From a bacterium (GTDB taxonomy: Bacteria > Patescibacteria > Paceibacteria > Moranbacterales > UBA1568), in the NCBI GenBank assembly GCA_021821305.1, contig JAKACP010000001.1:558001-622000 (forward strand): a DNA stretch of 64,000 bases, in the 5' to 3' direction. The position numbers and the translations under genes were made by a program. The stretch's first letter is position 1. Each line of letters starts with the position of its first letter. The notes under the pieces are model-generated. The model saw only the letters and a program-made list of their open reading frames with translations, made no database searches and was not told where the DNA came from. Positions 1 through 9,401 of this stretch are shown here, one piece after another.

Positions 1-1
1 C

Positions 2-394
2 GACGAAATGGTGCGCGAAGAGGACATGCGGACGAGGGTCATGACCAGTCTCAAGGAGACGTTCCGGCCGGAATTCCTCAACCGTATCGACGAGATCGTC
101 ATCTTCCACCCGCTCGGCGAGGACATGATACGGAAGATCGTCGATATCCAGCTCGGCATCGTCGCCGAGCGGCTCGCGGCCAAAGAGATCGCCATCACGT
201 TCAGCCCGGCCCTCAAGGACGAGCTTTCGCGGAGGGGATTCGACCCGGCCTACGGCGCACGGCCCCTGAAGCGGGTCATCCAAAGCGAGATCCTCGATCC
301 GCTCGCGCTCGAGGTCATCGAGGGGAAAGCGGGTCCCGGACGCAAAGTGCGCGTCGATGTCCGAAAAGGAAAGATCGTCTTCCGGACGGAATAA
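2..394 (+). CDS. ClpB/ClpC-type AAA+ ATPase, C-terminal fragment
   Basis: This is the end of a Clp/Hsp100 protein-unfolding ATPase; the reading frame is open to the left edge, so the gene starts outside the window. About 130 residues remain. They carry the arginine-finger/sensor segment (FRPEFLNRIDEIVIF) of the second AAA+ module and the D2 small domain ending in the family motif GARPLKRVIQ. ClpB and ClpC cannot be told apart without the N-terminal and middle domains. Unlike the second Clp-like gene at 9402-11924, nothing in this fragment looks degenerate. The gene ends in TAA and is followed by about 100 bases holding a possible extended -10 promoter for the next gene. Confidence 0.9.
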   Translation, partial: DEMVREEDMRTRVMTSLKETFRPEFLNRIDEIVIFHPLGEDMIRKIVDIQLGIVAERLAAKEIAITFSPALKDELSRRGFDPAYGARPLKRVIQSEILDPLALEVIEGKAGPGRKVRVDVRKGKIVFRTE

Positions 395-435
395 GCTTCC
401 CAGCCGGGGAATTGTCTGGTATTTTGATTAGAGCC

Positions 436-444
436 TGTTATGAT
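436..444 (+). promoter_or_regulatory. possible extended -10 promoter
   Basis: TG-T-TATGAT, an extended -10 box, lies 50 bases before the membrane-protein gene at 494. No good -35 box is at the right distance, so this is a weak call. Confidence 0.35.
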
Positions 445-493
445 CTCATGCGGCACGATTCCCGGGCTTTCCCGCACTTCCTAAGACGACATA

Positions 494-1249
494 ATGCTTT
501 TCCACTTCAGTATCTTCTTCTGGTCGCTCGCCTTCTTCCTGGTCATGCGTTTCGTCGCGGCGAACGAGGAGACCTCCTTCTGGAACGCGTATCTGTTCTC
601 GGTCGGTCTTCTCTCGGCCATTTCCCTCGTCTCGGCCAAGAAGATCACGAGGAGATTGCGTAACAGCTTCATACCGCTCCTCATCTCGTTCTCCGCGCCG
701 TCGCTCATGGCGCTCATCGACGCGCCCGGGGAACGCTCCGTGTTCGCGCTCCTCTCGGCGGGAATATTCTATACGGCGTTCCTCGCCCTCTACCGCATCC
801 GGTTCGTCCAAGACGACGGGACGGCGAGGTCGTTCCTCTCGATAGCCGCGCTCTCCGCGCTGTTCTTCTTCTATGCGGCCGAGTACGGATTCTATCTCAA
901 CTTCTCGGTGCCGCTCGCGTCGCTCGTGTTCGTCTTCTCTATCGGTTCTTTCGGCGTCGCGTATCAGACCCTGTATTCGGCTCTCCCGCACAACCGACAG
1001 CGGGTGTTCCTCTATTCGCTCGCCATCGCGTTCGGCATGGGGCAGATCGCCTGGATGATCTCGTTCTGGCCGTTCGGCTATCTCACCGCCGGGGCCGCGG
1101 CGCTCGCGTTCTTTTTCATCCTCTGGGACATGGCGCTGTCACTCTTTCTCGGGACGCTTTCGCGCAAGCGCACCATCATCTATTTCCTGGTATCCATGGG
1201 GCTTATCGGGCTCCTCATCGCCACCTCTCCCTGGCGGATACAGGTCTAA
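494..1249 (+). CDS. polytopic membrane protein, function unknown
   Basis: A 251-residue protein made almost entirely of hydrophobic helices: I count about eight membrane segments separated by short loops with Arg/Lys clusters (for example KKITRR near residue 50 and SRKR near 225). No catalytic motif or known family was recognised. It begins with a membrane segment right at the N terminus (MLFHFSIFFWSLAFFLV). It lies between the Clp fragment and the HtrA-like gene, on the same strand. A link to envelope proteostasis is possible from position alone, but there is no direct evidence for it. Confidence 0.7.
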   Translation: MLFHFSIFFWSLAFFLVMRFVAANEETSFWNAYLFSVGLLSAISLVSAKKITRRLRNSFIPLLISFSAPSLMALIDAPGERSVFALLSAGIFYTAFLALYRIRFVQDDGTARSFLSIAALSALFFFYAAEYGFYLNFSVPLASLVFVFSIGSFGVAYQTLYSALPHNRQRVFLYSLAIAFGMGQIAWMISFWPFGYLTAGAAALAFFFILWDMALSLFLGTLSRKRTIIYFLVSMGLIGLLIATSPWRIQV

Positions 1250-1333
1250 GGGAACCTGGTTGCCGGTCTCGTTCCCTTGCTCCGACGGAGGAAATGTGGT
1301 ATCCATCTAGAGGGGCTATTTTTTTCTTTCCAT

Positions 1334-2503
1334 ATGACTCTTGTGAAAAAATTACTGTATCTGAGCCTTTTTTCGGTTTTCGTCTTCATTCTCGGCGGGC
1401 TCGGCGGTGTCGTGATGCAAGAGCGCGTCATGCCGTCGCTTCTCGCGTCGTTCCCGTCGCTCTCCCGCATGGCGATGTTCCAGAATCTGGCGGGCAACGT
1501 CACCGTGATCGAACGGACGGAACAGCTCGTCGTGCGCGAGGATGATTCCGTCGATGCCATCGTCTCCCAGCCCTCGACCGCGGTGGTGAACATCATCGCC
1601 TCGGACGCCAAGGACGCCGGGAGCCAGCTCTTCCATGCCGGAGAAAGTCGGACCGGTGTCCTCCTCACGAACGACGGAATGATCGTGACCTATGGGATGC
1701 CGGTGTCGGTCACGGTACCGGGCAAGGAATACGTCTACCGGGTGCTCCTCTTCGACGGCACGAGCCATGACGCCCGTCTCGTCGGACAGGACGCGCTGAC
1801 CGGTCTTTCCTTCTTCAGGATCGACGGCGGAAACACGCCGGCGATCGCGCTCGCCAACTCCGACGACTCCCGACCGGGCAAGAAGCTCGTCGCGATCGGA
1901 AACTCCTTCGAGGAATACCAGAACCGTTTTTCCGTCGGTGTGTTCAGCCACCGGAACAAGACGTTCAACCTGTCGGGGAAGAGCGTCGCCTCCTCCGAGC
2001 GATGGGAAGGCGTCTTCGAGATGGATCTCGCGAACCCCGGAGAATATGTCGGCGGTCCGGCGGTCAACTTCCGCGGGGAGATGGTCGGCATATTCGGGGA
2101 AGTGCTCCTCGATGGCAAGGAATCAAGTTTCCTCATCCCGTCGAACGCGATCCGCGAATCGCTCCGGCTCGCGTCCGAAGGACGGCTCGACGCCCGTCCC
2201 ACGCTCGGCGCCTACTACATCTCGCTCACTAAGGCTTCGGCCTTCGGAAGCGGCCAGGTAGCCCGGGACCGCGGCGCTCTCATCTATTCCCCGTCGGGGC
2301 AGACGGGATTGGCCGTGCTTTCGGGATCTCCGGCGGACAAGGCGGGTCTCCGATTCGGAGATATCGTCATCGCGGTGGACGGCCGGGAGATCAATCTCGA
2401 CAATCCGCTCTCGGTCGCGATCGGTCGCTTCGCCAAGGGAGATACGGCGGAACTGCTCATCCTGCGGAACGGACTGGAACAGAAGATTTCCGTGGCACTT
2501 TAA
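1334..2503 (+). CDS. HtrA/DegP-like trypsin-fold protein with PDZ domain, catalytically dead
   Basis: The 389-residue protein follows the DegP/HtrA plan: N-terminal membrane anchor (residues about 5-25), trypsin-like domain (about 70-270) and a PDZ domain (about 290-385, with SPADKAGLRFGDIVIAVDG). Aligned by eye to DegP, the catalytic His position (TNNHVV) reads TYGMPV with Met122, the Asp position (SDIAL) reads TGLSF with Gly157, and the Ser position (GNSGG) reads EYVGG with Val239. All three triad residues are therefore lost, while the flanking fold motifs (VAIGNSF, VNFRGEMVGI) remain. A role as an envelope substrate-binding or scaffold protein is inferred. The start chosen is the ATG at 1334, because the 19 residues upstream of it are not signal-like and the anchor begins right after it. 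Confidence 0.88.
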   Translation: MTLVKKLLYLSLFSVFVFILGGLGGVVMQERVMPSLLASFPSLSRMAMFQNLAGNVTVIERTEQLVVREDDSVDAIVSQPSTAVVNIIASDAKDAGSQLFHAGESRTGVLLTNDGMIVTYGMPVSVTVPGKEYVYRVLLFDGTSHDARLVGQDALTGLSFFRIDGGNTPAIALANSDDSRPGKKLVAIGNSFEEYQNRFSVGVFSHRNKTFNLSGKSVASSERWEGVFEMDLANPGEYVGGPAVNFRGEMVGIFGEVLLDGKESSFLIPSNAIRESLRLASEGRLDARPTLGAYYISLTKASAFGSGQVARDRGALIYSPSGQTGLAVLSGSPADKAGLRFGDIVIAVDGREINLDNPLSVAIGRFAKGDTAELLILRNGLEQKISVAL

Positions 2504-2523
2504 TCTGGACATTCCCGCTTCCG

Positions 2524-2552
2524 ACCCCGGCATACGCCGGGGTTTTCGTTTT
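2524..2552 (+). terminator. rho-independent terminator after the HtrA-like gene
   Basis: An 8-bp perfect stem (ACCCCGGC/GCCGGGGT) with a 4-base loop is followed by TTTTCGTTTT. It lies 20 bases after the stop codon at 2503, and its T-tract runs directly into the -35 box of the proS promoter. Confidence 0.85.
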
Positions 2553-2579
2553 GACCGCAGGGTTTTTGTCAGGTATCAT
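2551..2579 (+). promoter_or_regulatory. sigma70-type promoter of proS
   Basis: TTGACC and TATCAT are separated by exactly 17 bases, about 30 bases before the proS start at 2608. It sits immediately downstream of a terminator, so proS-ispH probably forms its own transcription unit. Confidence 0.72.
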
Positions 2580-2607
2580 GATATCGATAATGATTAGCCG
2601 ATCCGCT

Positions 2608-3840
<1,233 letters not shown>

Positions 3841-3856
3841 AGACATATGTCCGATT

Positions 3857-4807
3857 ATGAAAAAAACACTCTTTCTCGTTTCGCCTCGCGGATTTTGCGC
3901 GGGAGTGGCAAGGGCGGTCAAAGCCGTTGAAGACGCGCTCGAAATATTCGGTGCACCCGTGTATGTCAAGCACGAGATCGTGCACAACAAGCATGTCGTT
4001 TCGGCATTACAAAAAAAAGGAGCGGTGACGGTCGATGAGCTGGCGAAAATTCCGGACGGCTCGGTAGTGGTATTCTCCGCGCACGGCTCGACGCCCCTGC
4101 AGTATGAGGAGGTGAAACGCCGAGGCATGCGGCTTATCGATGCCACTTGCCCTCTGGTGACCAAGGTGCATCTCGAGGTGCATCGATTCCTCAAGGAAGG
4201 ATATACGATCGTGTATATCGGTCACAAGGGCCACATAGAAGGGATAGGAGTGCTTGCGGAAGCCGCCGGCATCGCGATACCGGTTATAGAAACCGTGGCC
4301 GATGTCGCCTCGCTTGAGATCGGGAATCCGGAAAAGCTGGTTTATTTGACGCAAACGACGCTCTCGGTGGATGACACGAAAGAGGTGGTGACTGCTCTTC
4401 GGGGAAAGTACCCGCACATCATCGCTCCGCCTATCGAGGATATCTGCTACGCGACGACGAATCGTCAAGAAGCGGTGCGGCATCTTGCGGAAAAATGCGA
4501 TACGGTGCTTGTCTTTGGTTCCACAAATTCCTCAAACTCACGGCGACTCGCTGAAACGGCGCGTGCTCAAGGGGTGTCGGCATACCTTGTCGATGATATG
4601 AGCTCTTTTGATATGGGTCTTCTTTCTGGAAGCATGAACATCGGCATAACCGCCGGCGCCAGCGCTCCGGAAGAAATCGTGTCGGAAGCGGTTGATTTTT
4701 TTCGGGAGCAGGGCTTTTCCGTGTCGGAGCTCGTCGTCAAAGAAGAACGGATGGTGTTTTCTGAGCCTTTGGATATGATGCGTATAAAAAAAGAGCGGCA
4801 ACTATGA
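3857..4807 (+). CDS. ispH: 4-hydroxy-3-methylbut-2-enyl diphosphate reductase
   Basis: Iron-sulfur enzyme of the last MEP-pathway step, reducing HMBPP to IPP and DMAPP. The 316-residue protein has the three cluster cysteines in family context: FCAGV (Cys14), DATCPLVTK and ICYATTN. The substrate motif SAHGS and the SSNS loop near residue 222 are also present. It lies 16 bases after proS and overlaps the next gene by four bases (ATGA), so these genes are probably co-transcribed. IPP feeds polyprenyl-phosphate synthesis, which fits a locus full of lipid-linked glycan genes, but no other MEP gene is in the window. Confidence 0.96.
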   Translation: MKKTLFLVSPRGFCAGVARAVKAVEDALEIFGAPVYVKHEIVHNKHVVSALQKKGAVTVDELAKIPDGSVVVFSAHGSTPLQYEEVKRRGMRLIDATCPLVTKVHLEVHRFLKEGYTIVYIGHKGHIEGIGVLAEAAGIAIPVIETVADVASLEIGNPEKLVYLTQTTLSVDDTKEVVTALRGKYPHIIAPPIEDICYATTNRQEAVRHLAEKCDTVLVFGSTNSSNSRRLAETARAQGVSAYLVDDMSSFDMGLLSGSMNIGITAGASAPEEIVSEAVDFFREQGFSVSELVVKEERMVFSEPLDMMRIKKERQL

Positions 4808-5919
4808 ATATCGTCATACAAGCGGCGGATCTGGACGCGGCGCGGGTGGATGGAACCCGCGTCTATCTGCGTGAACTTCTCAAGCGATTCGGGACGATCG
4901 ATCCCGATGATCGCTTTCTCATCTGCCATAAGGGGAATTTCAATCCCGAGCTCGCTCCGCCGAAACTTCCGAACTATGAGTTCGTCGCGATCCCCGGGGA
5001 ACGGCTGTGGATGCAGACCGTCTTCGCGAAGAAGCTCTTCGAGATCCATCCGGACAAGGTATTCATCCCGCTCCAGGCGGTACCCGTCGCGACTCCGGCG
5101 GGAACGGAGATCATCGCGACCGTCCATGACCTCGCGTTCCGGTATTTCCCCAAGACCTTTCCGGTCGCGGCGCGCGCCAAACTGAACCTCCTCCTCGGGG
5201 TCATGGTGCGCAAGGCGAGCAAGATCATCGCCGTCTCGGAATCGACCAAGCTCGATCTCATCAAGTTTTTTCCCGATATCCCGAGCTCGCGCATCCGGGT
5301 GATACATCATGGCGTGAACGCGGAATTCTTCTCGCGTCCGGTCTCGCCCGCAGAGCGCGATATCGTCCTCTCGCCCTACGGGCTCGCGCCCGACTCGTTC
5401 ATGCTCTATGTGGGGGCGATACAGCCGCGCAAGAACCTCGTCCGCCTCGTGGCAGCCTTCGAAAAGGCCAAGGAAACGCATCCGGAAATGAAGCTCGTCA
5501 TCGTCGGCGAGAAGGCATGGCTCTCCGAACAGATCGTCGAGCGGATGCGTCGCAGTCCCCACGCGGACGACATCATCCGCACCGGCAAGGTCCCGTTCGC
5601 GGAACTCCCGATATGGTACCAGAGCGCGCGGTTCTTCGCATTCCCGTCGCTCTACGAGGGATTCGGGTTGCCGCTCCTCGAGTCGTTCGCCGCGGGCACG
5701 CCGGTGCTCTCGGGAAGCATTTCGAGCCTGCCGGAAGTCGGTGGCGACGCCGCGCTCTACTGCGACCCGCACGTCGATGCCGATATCGTCGATAAGATGA
5801 ACCTGCTCTGGGAGGATGCCGCGTTGCGCGACCTGCTCCGCGCACGCGGGAAGGAGCGGGTGAAGCTCTTCTCCTGGGACCGCTGTGCCGAGGAGACGCT
5901 CGCGTTCATCCGGGAATGA
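4804..5919 (+). CDS. GT4 family glycosyltransferase
   Basis: A 371-residue GT-B-fold retaining glycosyltransferase of family 4. The C-terminal donor domain has the linker VGAIQPRKN followed by the E-x7-E nucleotide-sugar motif in EGFGLPLLESFAAGTPV. The N-terminal acceptor domain contains the HDLAFRYFP segment common in GT4 mannosyl- and rhamnosyl-type enzymes. The donor sugar cannot be read from sequence. The start codon overlaps the ispH stop (ATGA). A terminator hairpin follows directly after the stop. Confidence 0.9.
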   Translation: MNIVIQAADLDAARVDGTRVYLRELLKRFGTIDPDDRFLICHKGNFNPELAPPKLPNYEFVAIPGERLWMQTVFAKKLFEIHPDKVFIPLQAVPVATPAGTEIIATVHDLAFRYFPKTFPVAARAKLNLLLGVMVRKASKIIAVSESTKLDLIKFFPDIPSSRIRVIHHGVNAEFFSRPVSPAERDIVLSPYGLAPDSFMLYVGAIQPRKNLVRLVAAFEKAKETHPEMKLVIVGEKAWLSEQIVERMRRSPHADDIIRTGKVPFAELPIWYQSARFFAFPSLYEGFGLPLLESFAAGTPVLSGSISSLPEVGGDAALYCDPHVDADIVDKMNLLWEDAALRDLLRARGKERVKLFSWDRCAEETLAFIRE

Positions 5920-5945
5920 AAAAAACGGCCGATGGCCGTTTTCCT
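5920..5945. terminator. bidirectional terminator between convergent genes
   Basis: The stem AAAACGGCC/GGCCGTTTT has a 3-base loop and lies just after the GT4 stop at 5919 and before the minus-strand stop at 5958. The A-run on the plus strand makes a strong T-tract for minus-strand transcripts. Confidence 0.85.
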
Positions 5946-5957
5946 TTGCTCGCGTCG

Positions 5958-6398
5958 CTATTTCCGGAAGAGGATTTTCCAGAGGAGGTAGGCGATGCCG
6001 AAGAAGGACCCGACGATGAGGGGCGCGCTCCAGGAAGGGAACCGCATCGAGGAGAGCGTGAGCAGAAAGGCGAGCCACATGATACCGATCCATGCGATCG
6101 GATTTTTCTTGTCCGGCGCGAAGGGGAACGCCGCTCCGAGCCGGTTGCCCATGAACGACGCGGCCGCGAGCAGGAGGATGATGACGATGAGCGGCTCGGC
6201 GAGATTGAAACGGAACGAGACGAATCCCGGGAGTACGGCCTCGACCGTGACGAGGAGCGCGAACGCGAACAAGGAGAGCTCGAGGAGCTCGATCGTGAAC
6301 GCATAGAGGACCGGTAGGTACGGCTTCCACCCGCTGACCGGGGTCAGGACGTGTTTTTTCAGCAGCAGGTTCATCTTGTGGCGGGTATGGCTTCTCAT
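5958..6398 (-). CDS. small polytopic membrane protein, unknown function
   Basis: 146 residues with a basic N terminus (MRSHTRHKMNLLLKK) and four predicted membrane helices. No family was recognised. It is the last gene of a three-gene minus-strand unit behind a GT-C enzyme (9349-7556) and an anchored extracytoplasmic protein (7559-6405), with 6 bases between it and the latter. Position suggests an accessory role in the same envelope-glycan step. An internal ATG at 6374 is an alternative start. Confidence 0.65.
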   Translation of the reverse strand: MRSHTRHKMNLLLKKHVLTPVSGWKPYLPVLYAFTIELLELSLFAFALLVTVEAVLPGFVSFRFNLAEPLIVIILLLAAASFMGNRLGAAFPFAPDKKNPIAWIGIMWLAFLLTLSSMRFPSWSAPLIVGSFFGIAYLLWKILFRK

Positions 6399-6404
6399 AG
6401 GTCG

Positions 6405-7559
6405 TTATTTACCGTATACGGCATCGAAGCGATCGCGGATCTGGCCGATGAACATCGAGAGATTGTCTCGGCTCGGCTTGATCTCGAATATCGCGGAGAG
6501 CTCGGCCGCATGTATCGTTCCTCTCGTGTCGAGAGTGAGTTCGAAACTGCCACCGGGGTAATCCCGGAGCCGATCTATCGGGATATCGCATTCGTAGGTC
6601 GGTCGGAACGCCAGTGTCCGCTTCGCGAGCGGGCACGAGACGGTCCGCGAGAGCGCCTCGCCCGAGACCTCGATCGGAGTGGTCACCCCGAGGAGCGATG
6701 CGAGATATTCCTTGCTCTCGACGAGCCGCCGGGTGCCGTTTTCGATCAGGTAGTATCTGCCCGTGTCGGTATCGAGGAAGAGCGTCCCATCCGGCTGGAT
6801 CGCATCGAAGAGGAATATCTTGCCGCGCTTGTGGAGACCGAGCTCCTCCTCGTCGGAGCGGATCACGTTGTCCCAGTCGAAGCCGAGAGCCTCGAATACG
6901 GCGACGCTTCCTATCGGATGCGCCTTGTCGTCGGCGCCGATCGCATAGACGCCTTCGGCATCGGAGAGCAGACTGCCGGGACGGAATCCCGCGTAGTCCT
7001 CCTCCGGCGGGAAGATCTTGAGGAAGTCCTCGTTCGCGGGGAGGATCTTCTCCTCGGGAAAGTACGAGAGCGCGGCGCGGGAACTGATGAAGGGAGCGAG
7101 CGTTTCGTCGGAGAAAAGATATGCCGTACTGCCGATCGTGAATACGCGCTCTTTCGGAAGCGTGGTTATCGGCTCGCCGTCCGGAAAGAAGAACGCGCGA
7201 TAGGAACGGCGAAGCGACACCTCGGGCGCCTCCTCCGGAAGCGGAGAGTCGTCCTCGAGCACGAGCGAGACACGGACGGATGAGAACGTTCCGACCGTCC
7301 CCGCGTACGTGCGGAGGGAGGTCCTATCGATTCTCCCTTTTTTGAGGGATTTTCCGTCCATTCCGACCGGTTCCTCGAAGGTATTCTTCGCGGTATCGGG
7401 ATTCTCGAACGAGAAGAGGAAATACTGCGAAGGGAAGATGACCGAATAGGCGAAGAGTCCTCCCAGGCCGAAAAAAGCGGCGAGGAGCAGGCCCCGGAGA
7501 ACGAGGAACCGTGATCGGAGCGGTTTCGGGATGAGCGGTGTCGGGTTGAAGAGGATCAT
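6405..7559 (-). CDS. membrane-anchored extracytoplasmic protein, partner of GT-C enzyme
   Basis: 384 residues. A basic N terminus is followed by one membrane helix (about residues 20-45), and the rest is predicted to lie outside. The outer part has at least two short repeats of a beta-rich type: GVYAIGADDKAHPIGS with a following FEALGFDWDNV, and GRYYLIENGTRRLV with a following YLASLLGV. Each places a hydrophobic strand and a charged turn before a 'F/Y..LG' segment. No enzyme motif was seen. Its start overlaps the end of the GT-C gene by 4 bases (7556-7559), a strong sign of translational coupling, so a subunit or acceptor role with that enzyme is inferred. Confidence 0.7.
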   Translation of the reverse strand: MILFNPTPLIPKPLRSRFLVLRGLLLAAFFGLGGLFAYSVIFPSQYFLFSFENPDTAKNTFEEPVGMDGKSLKKGRIDRTSLRTYAGTVGTFSSVRVSLVLEDDSPLPEEAPEVSLRRSYRAFFFPDGEPITTLPKERVFTIGSTAYLFSDETLAPFISSRAALSYFPEEKILPANEDFLKIFPPEEDYAGFRPGSLLSDAEGVYAIGADDKAHPIGSVAVFEALGFDWDNVIRSDEEELGLHKRGKIFLFDAIQPDGTLFLDTDTGRYYLIENGTRRLVESKEYLASLLGVTTPIEVSGEALSRTVSCPLAKRTLAFRPTYECDIPIDRLRDYPGGSFELTLDTRGTIHAAELSAIFEIKPSRDNLSMFIGQIRDRFDAVYGK

Positions 7560-9349
7560 AGGGGCTTTAACTCGAAGAGGACGGCATCGTGCTGGACATG
7601 CTCGCGGCCGGGAAGTTTCGCGTTCCGGAGCGGCAGCGATTCGAGACGATCGGTCGAGAAGGAGATCATCTCGACGAACTCGAACCGCGCCGGGACGCTT
7701 TCCCAGAACTCGAAATTCTCGAGCGGCATGAGGATGTAGATATGCTCGAAGCGACCCTTGTCTATTTTTTCATAATCCGCCGGGTTGAAGAAGTACACCG
7801 CCTGTTTTCCATGAAGGAACCGAAGCGGTCCGGCCGGTATCGCGTATTGGTCTCCGGTCGCCAGGCGATCGATGAGGAGGAGGTCGTTCTCTCCGATGAG
7901 GCTCGCGAGTTCGGCCGTCGACCCGAGCAGTCCGCGGTTTTCGGCGAAAGTGAAGGTGCGCACGGTCGCCGGAAGCTCGAGAATGAGGAGCACGGAAAAG
8001 AACGCGAGGACGAGGACTCGTTTGACGCCGGCTTTCGGGAATTCCGCCACCTTCGCTCCCTTTTCGGAGAGAAGAAAGGCGGTCGCGACGACGGACGAGA
8101 AGAGAAGTGTCGGCCAGAGCACGGGCAGGAAGCGGCGGAGCATCCACGGGTGGTCATGGGTGATATTGGGGTCGACGAAATAGATGAACATGGGGAGCGC
8201 GAGGAGAGCCGGGATGAGCGCTTCCCATCGCTTCGTCGCGGCGAGCCAGGCGATACCGGCGAACCCCGAGAGGAACAGGACGAGGAGTCCGTAGGGGAGG
8301 AAGAGGTGCCAGAGGGCGAGGAAGATTCCCGCGCTGTCGCCGAGCGAAGCGGTATCCGCGACGGTCACTGAAGAGAAATTCTTGAGGAATGCCTTGGCTA
8401 TGACGGTATGGAAAGGGATGCTCGCGGCGAAATTGATGGCGAGCACGGCCCCGGCAAAGAGAAGCGGGATGGTGCGGAATATGAGCGGCTGCACCCGGGC
8501 GAAGTCGCGGCCGGACTTGGAAGCGAAGAGGAGAACGAGGACGATAGCGAGCGTCCAGAGTCCCTCGATGCGCGTCACCGCGAGGAGGAGCGAGGAGAGG
8601 AATGCGCCCAGAAAGAAGCTCGCGCGGTTCTCCCGGAGAAAGAGGACAGCGTTGAGCGCCGCGAAGAGGAAGAGGAAGAGCGCGTAGTTTTCGGTGAGCG
8701 TGAATTTGGCGAACCACAGCGGGACAAACGAGGCGGCGGAGAGAGCGAAGGCGATCGCCCCGTATCGCGCCCCCGCGAAGATACACACGAGGAAGTAGAG
8801 CGAGAGGAGCGAGAGCGAAAGGAGGATGCCGTTTCCGACACGAAAGCCGTCGATACCGAAGAGCGCCGTGAAGGCGCCGAGCCAGGAGGTATAGCCGAGC
8901 GGGAACTGCGTCGTGAGCGATCCCTCCTCCTCATAGAAGAATCCGGGGAAGTTGAGCGCCTGTCCTGGTCCGTATGCGGCGACCAGGACATCGCTCGCAC
9001 CGTTTGAGAATGCGAGCTTGCCGTTTTGCGAGAGCTCGAACGCCGCTTCGCTGATGGATCCCTGGTCACGGCCGGAAAAGATGGTCGGTTCGGCGAAGTA
9101 CATGAGCGATGCGGAGAGGAGGATGCTCGCCGCGAAGAGGATTCGCACGCCCGCCGGCTCTTGTGCGAGCCACCGCCGCGCCGACGCGGCTATGCCGAGG
9201 AGTATGAGCACGCCGAATATCGCGATGAACCGCGTCGAGAAGGAATCGATGATCGCGAGAAAATACGCGAACCAGCCGAACAGTATGAATCCGAGTCCGA
9301 AAAAAGAGAATCGGGCCGCGTGCATGAGTCGTGAGGTGTTCTCTTCCAT
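7556..9349 (-). CDS. GT-C fold membrane glycosyltransferase (GT39/ArnT-like)
   Basis: A 597-residue protein with about 12 membrane helices and a soluble C-terminal tail of about 130 residues. The first outer loop carries an acidic motif (SGRDQGS), the position of the catalytic Asp in GT-C enzymes that use polyprenyl-phosphate sugars. The start at ATG 9349 is chosen over the longer open frame (9445) because the latter adds 32 non-hydrophobic residues and runs into the divergent gene. It is the first gene of the minus-strand unit 9349-5958 and is divergent from the Clp-like gene starting at 9402. The exact sugar and acceptor are unknown. Confidence 0.82.
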   Translation of the reverse strand: MEENTSRLMHAARFSFFGLGFILFGWFAYFLAIIDSFSTRFIAIFGVLILLGIAASARRWLAQEPAGVRILFAASILLSASLMYFAEPTIFSGRDQGSISEAAFELSQNGKLAFSNGASDVLVAAYGPGQALNFPGFFYEEEGSLTTQFPLGYTSWLGAFTALFGIDGFRVGNGILLSLSLLSLYFLVCIFAGARYGAIAFALSAASFVPLWFAKFTLTENYALFLFLFAALNAVLFLRENRASFFLGAFLSSLLLAVTRIEGLWTLAIVLVLLFASKSGRDFARVQPLIFRTIPLLFAGAVLAINFAASIPFHTVIAKAFLKNFSSVTVADTASLGDSAGIFLALWHLFLPYGLLVLFLSGFAGIAWLAATKRWEALIPALLALPMFIYFVDPNITHDHPWMLRRFLPVLWPTLLFSSVVATAFLLSEKGAKVAEFPKAGVKRVLVLAFFSVLLILELPATVRTFTFAENRGLLGSTAELASLIGENDLLLIDRLATGDQYAIPAGPLRFLHGKQAVYFFNPADYEKIDKGRFEHIYILMPLENFEFWESVPARFEFVEMISFSTDRLESLPLRNAKLPGREHVQHDAVLFELKPL

Positions 9350-9401
9350 GGAGGGGAGTATACCGCAAAGCGGCGGTATTTTCAATTTGCAAAAGCGCGG
9401 T

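Noticed and set aside
8952..9401. N-terminal extension of the Clp-like frame
   Set aside because: It overlaps the divergent GT-C gene and its residues are not domain-like; the membrane helices start after 9402.
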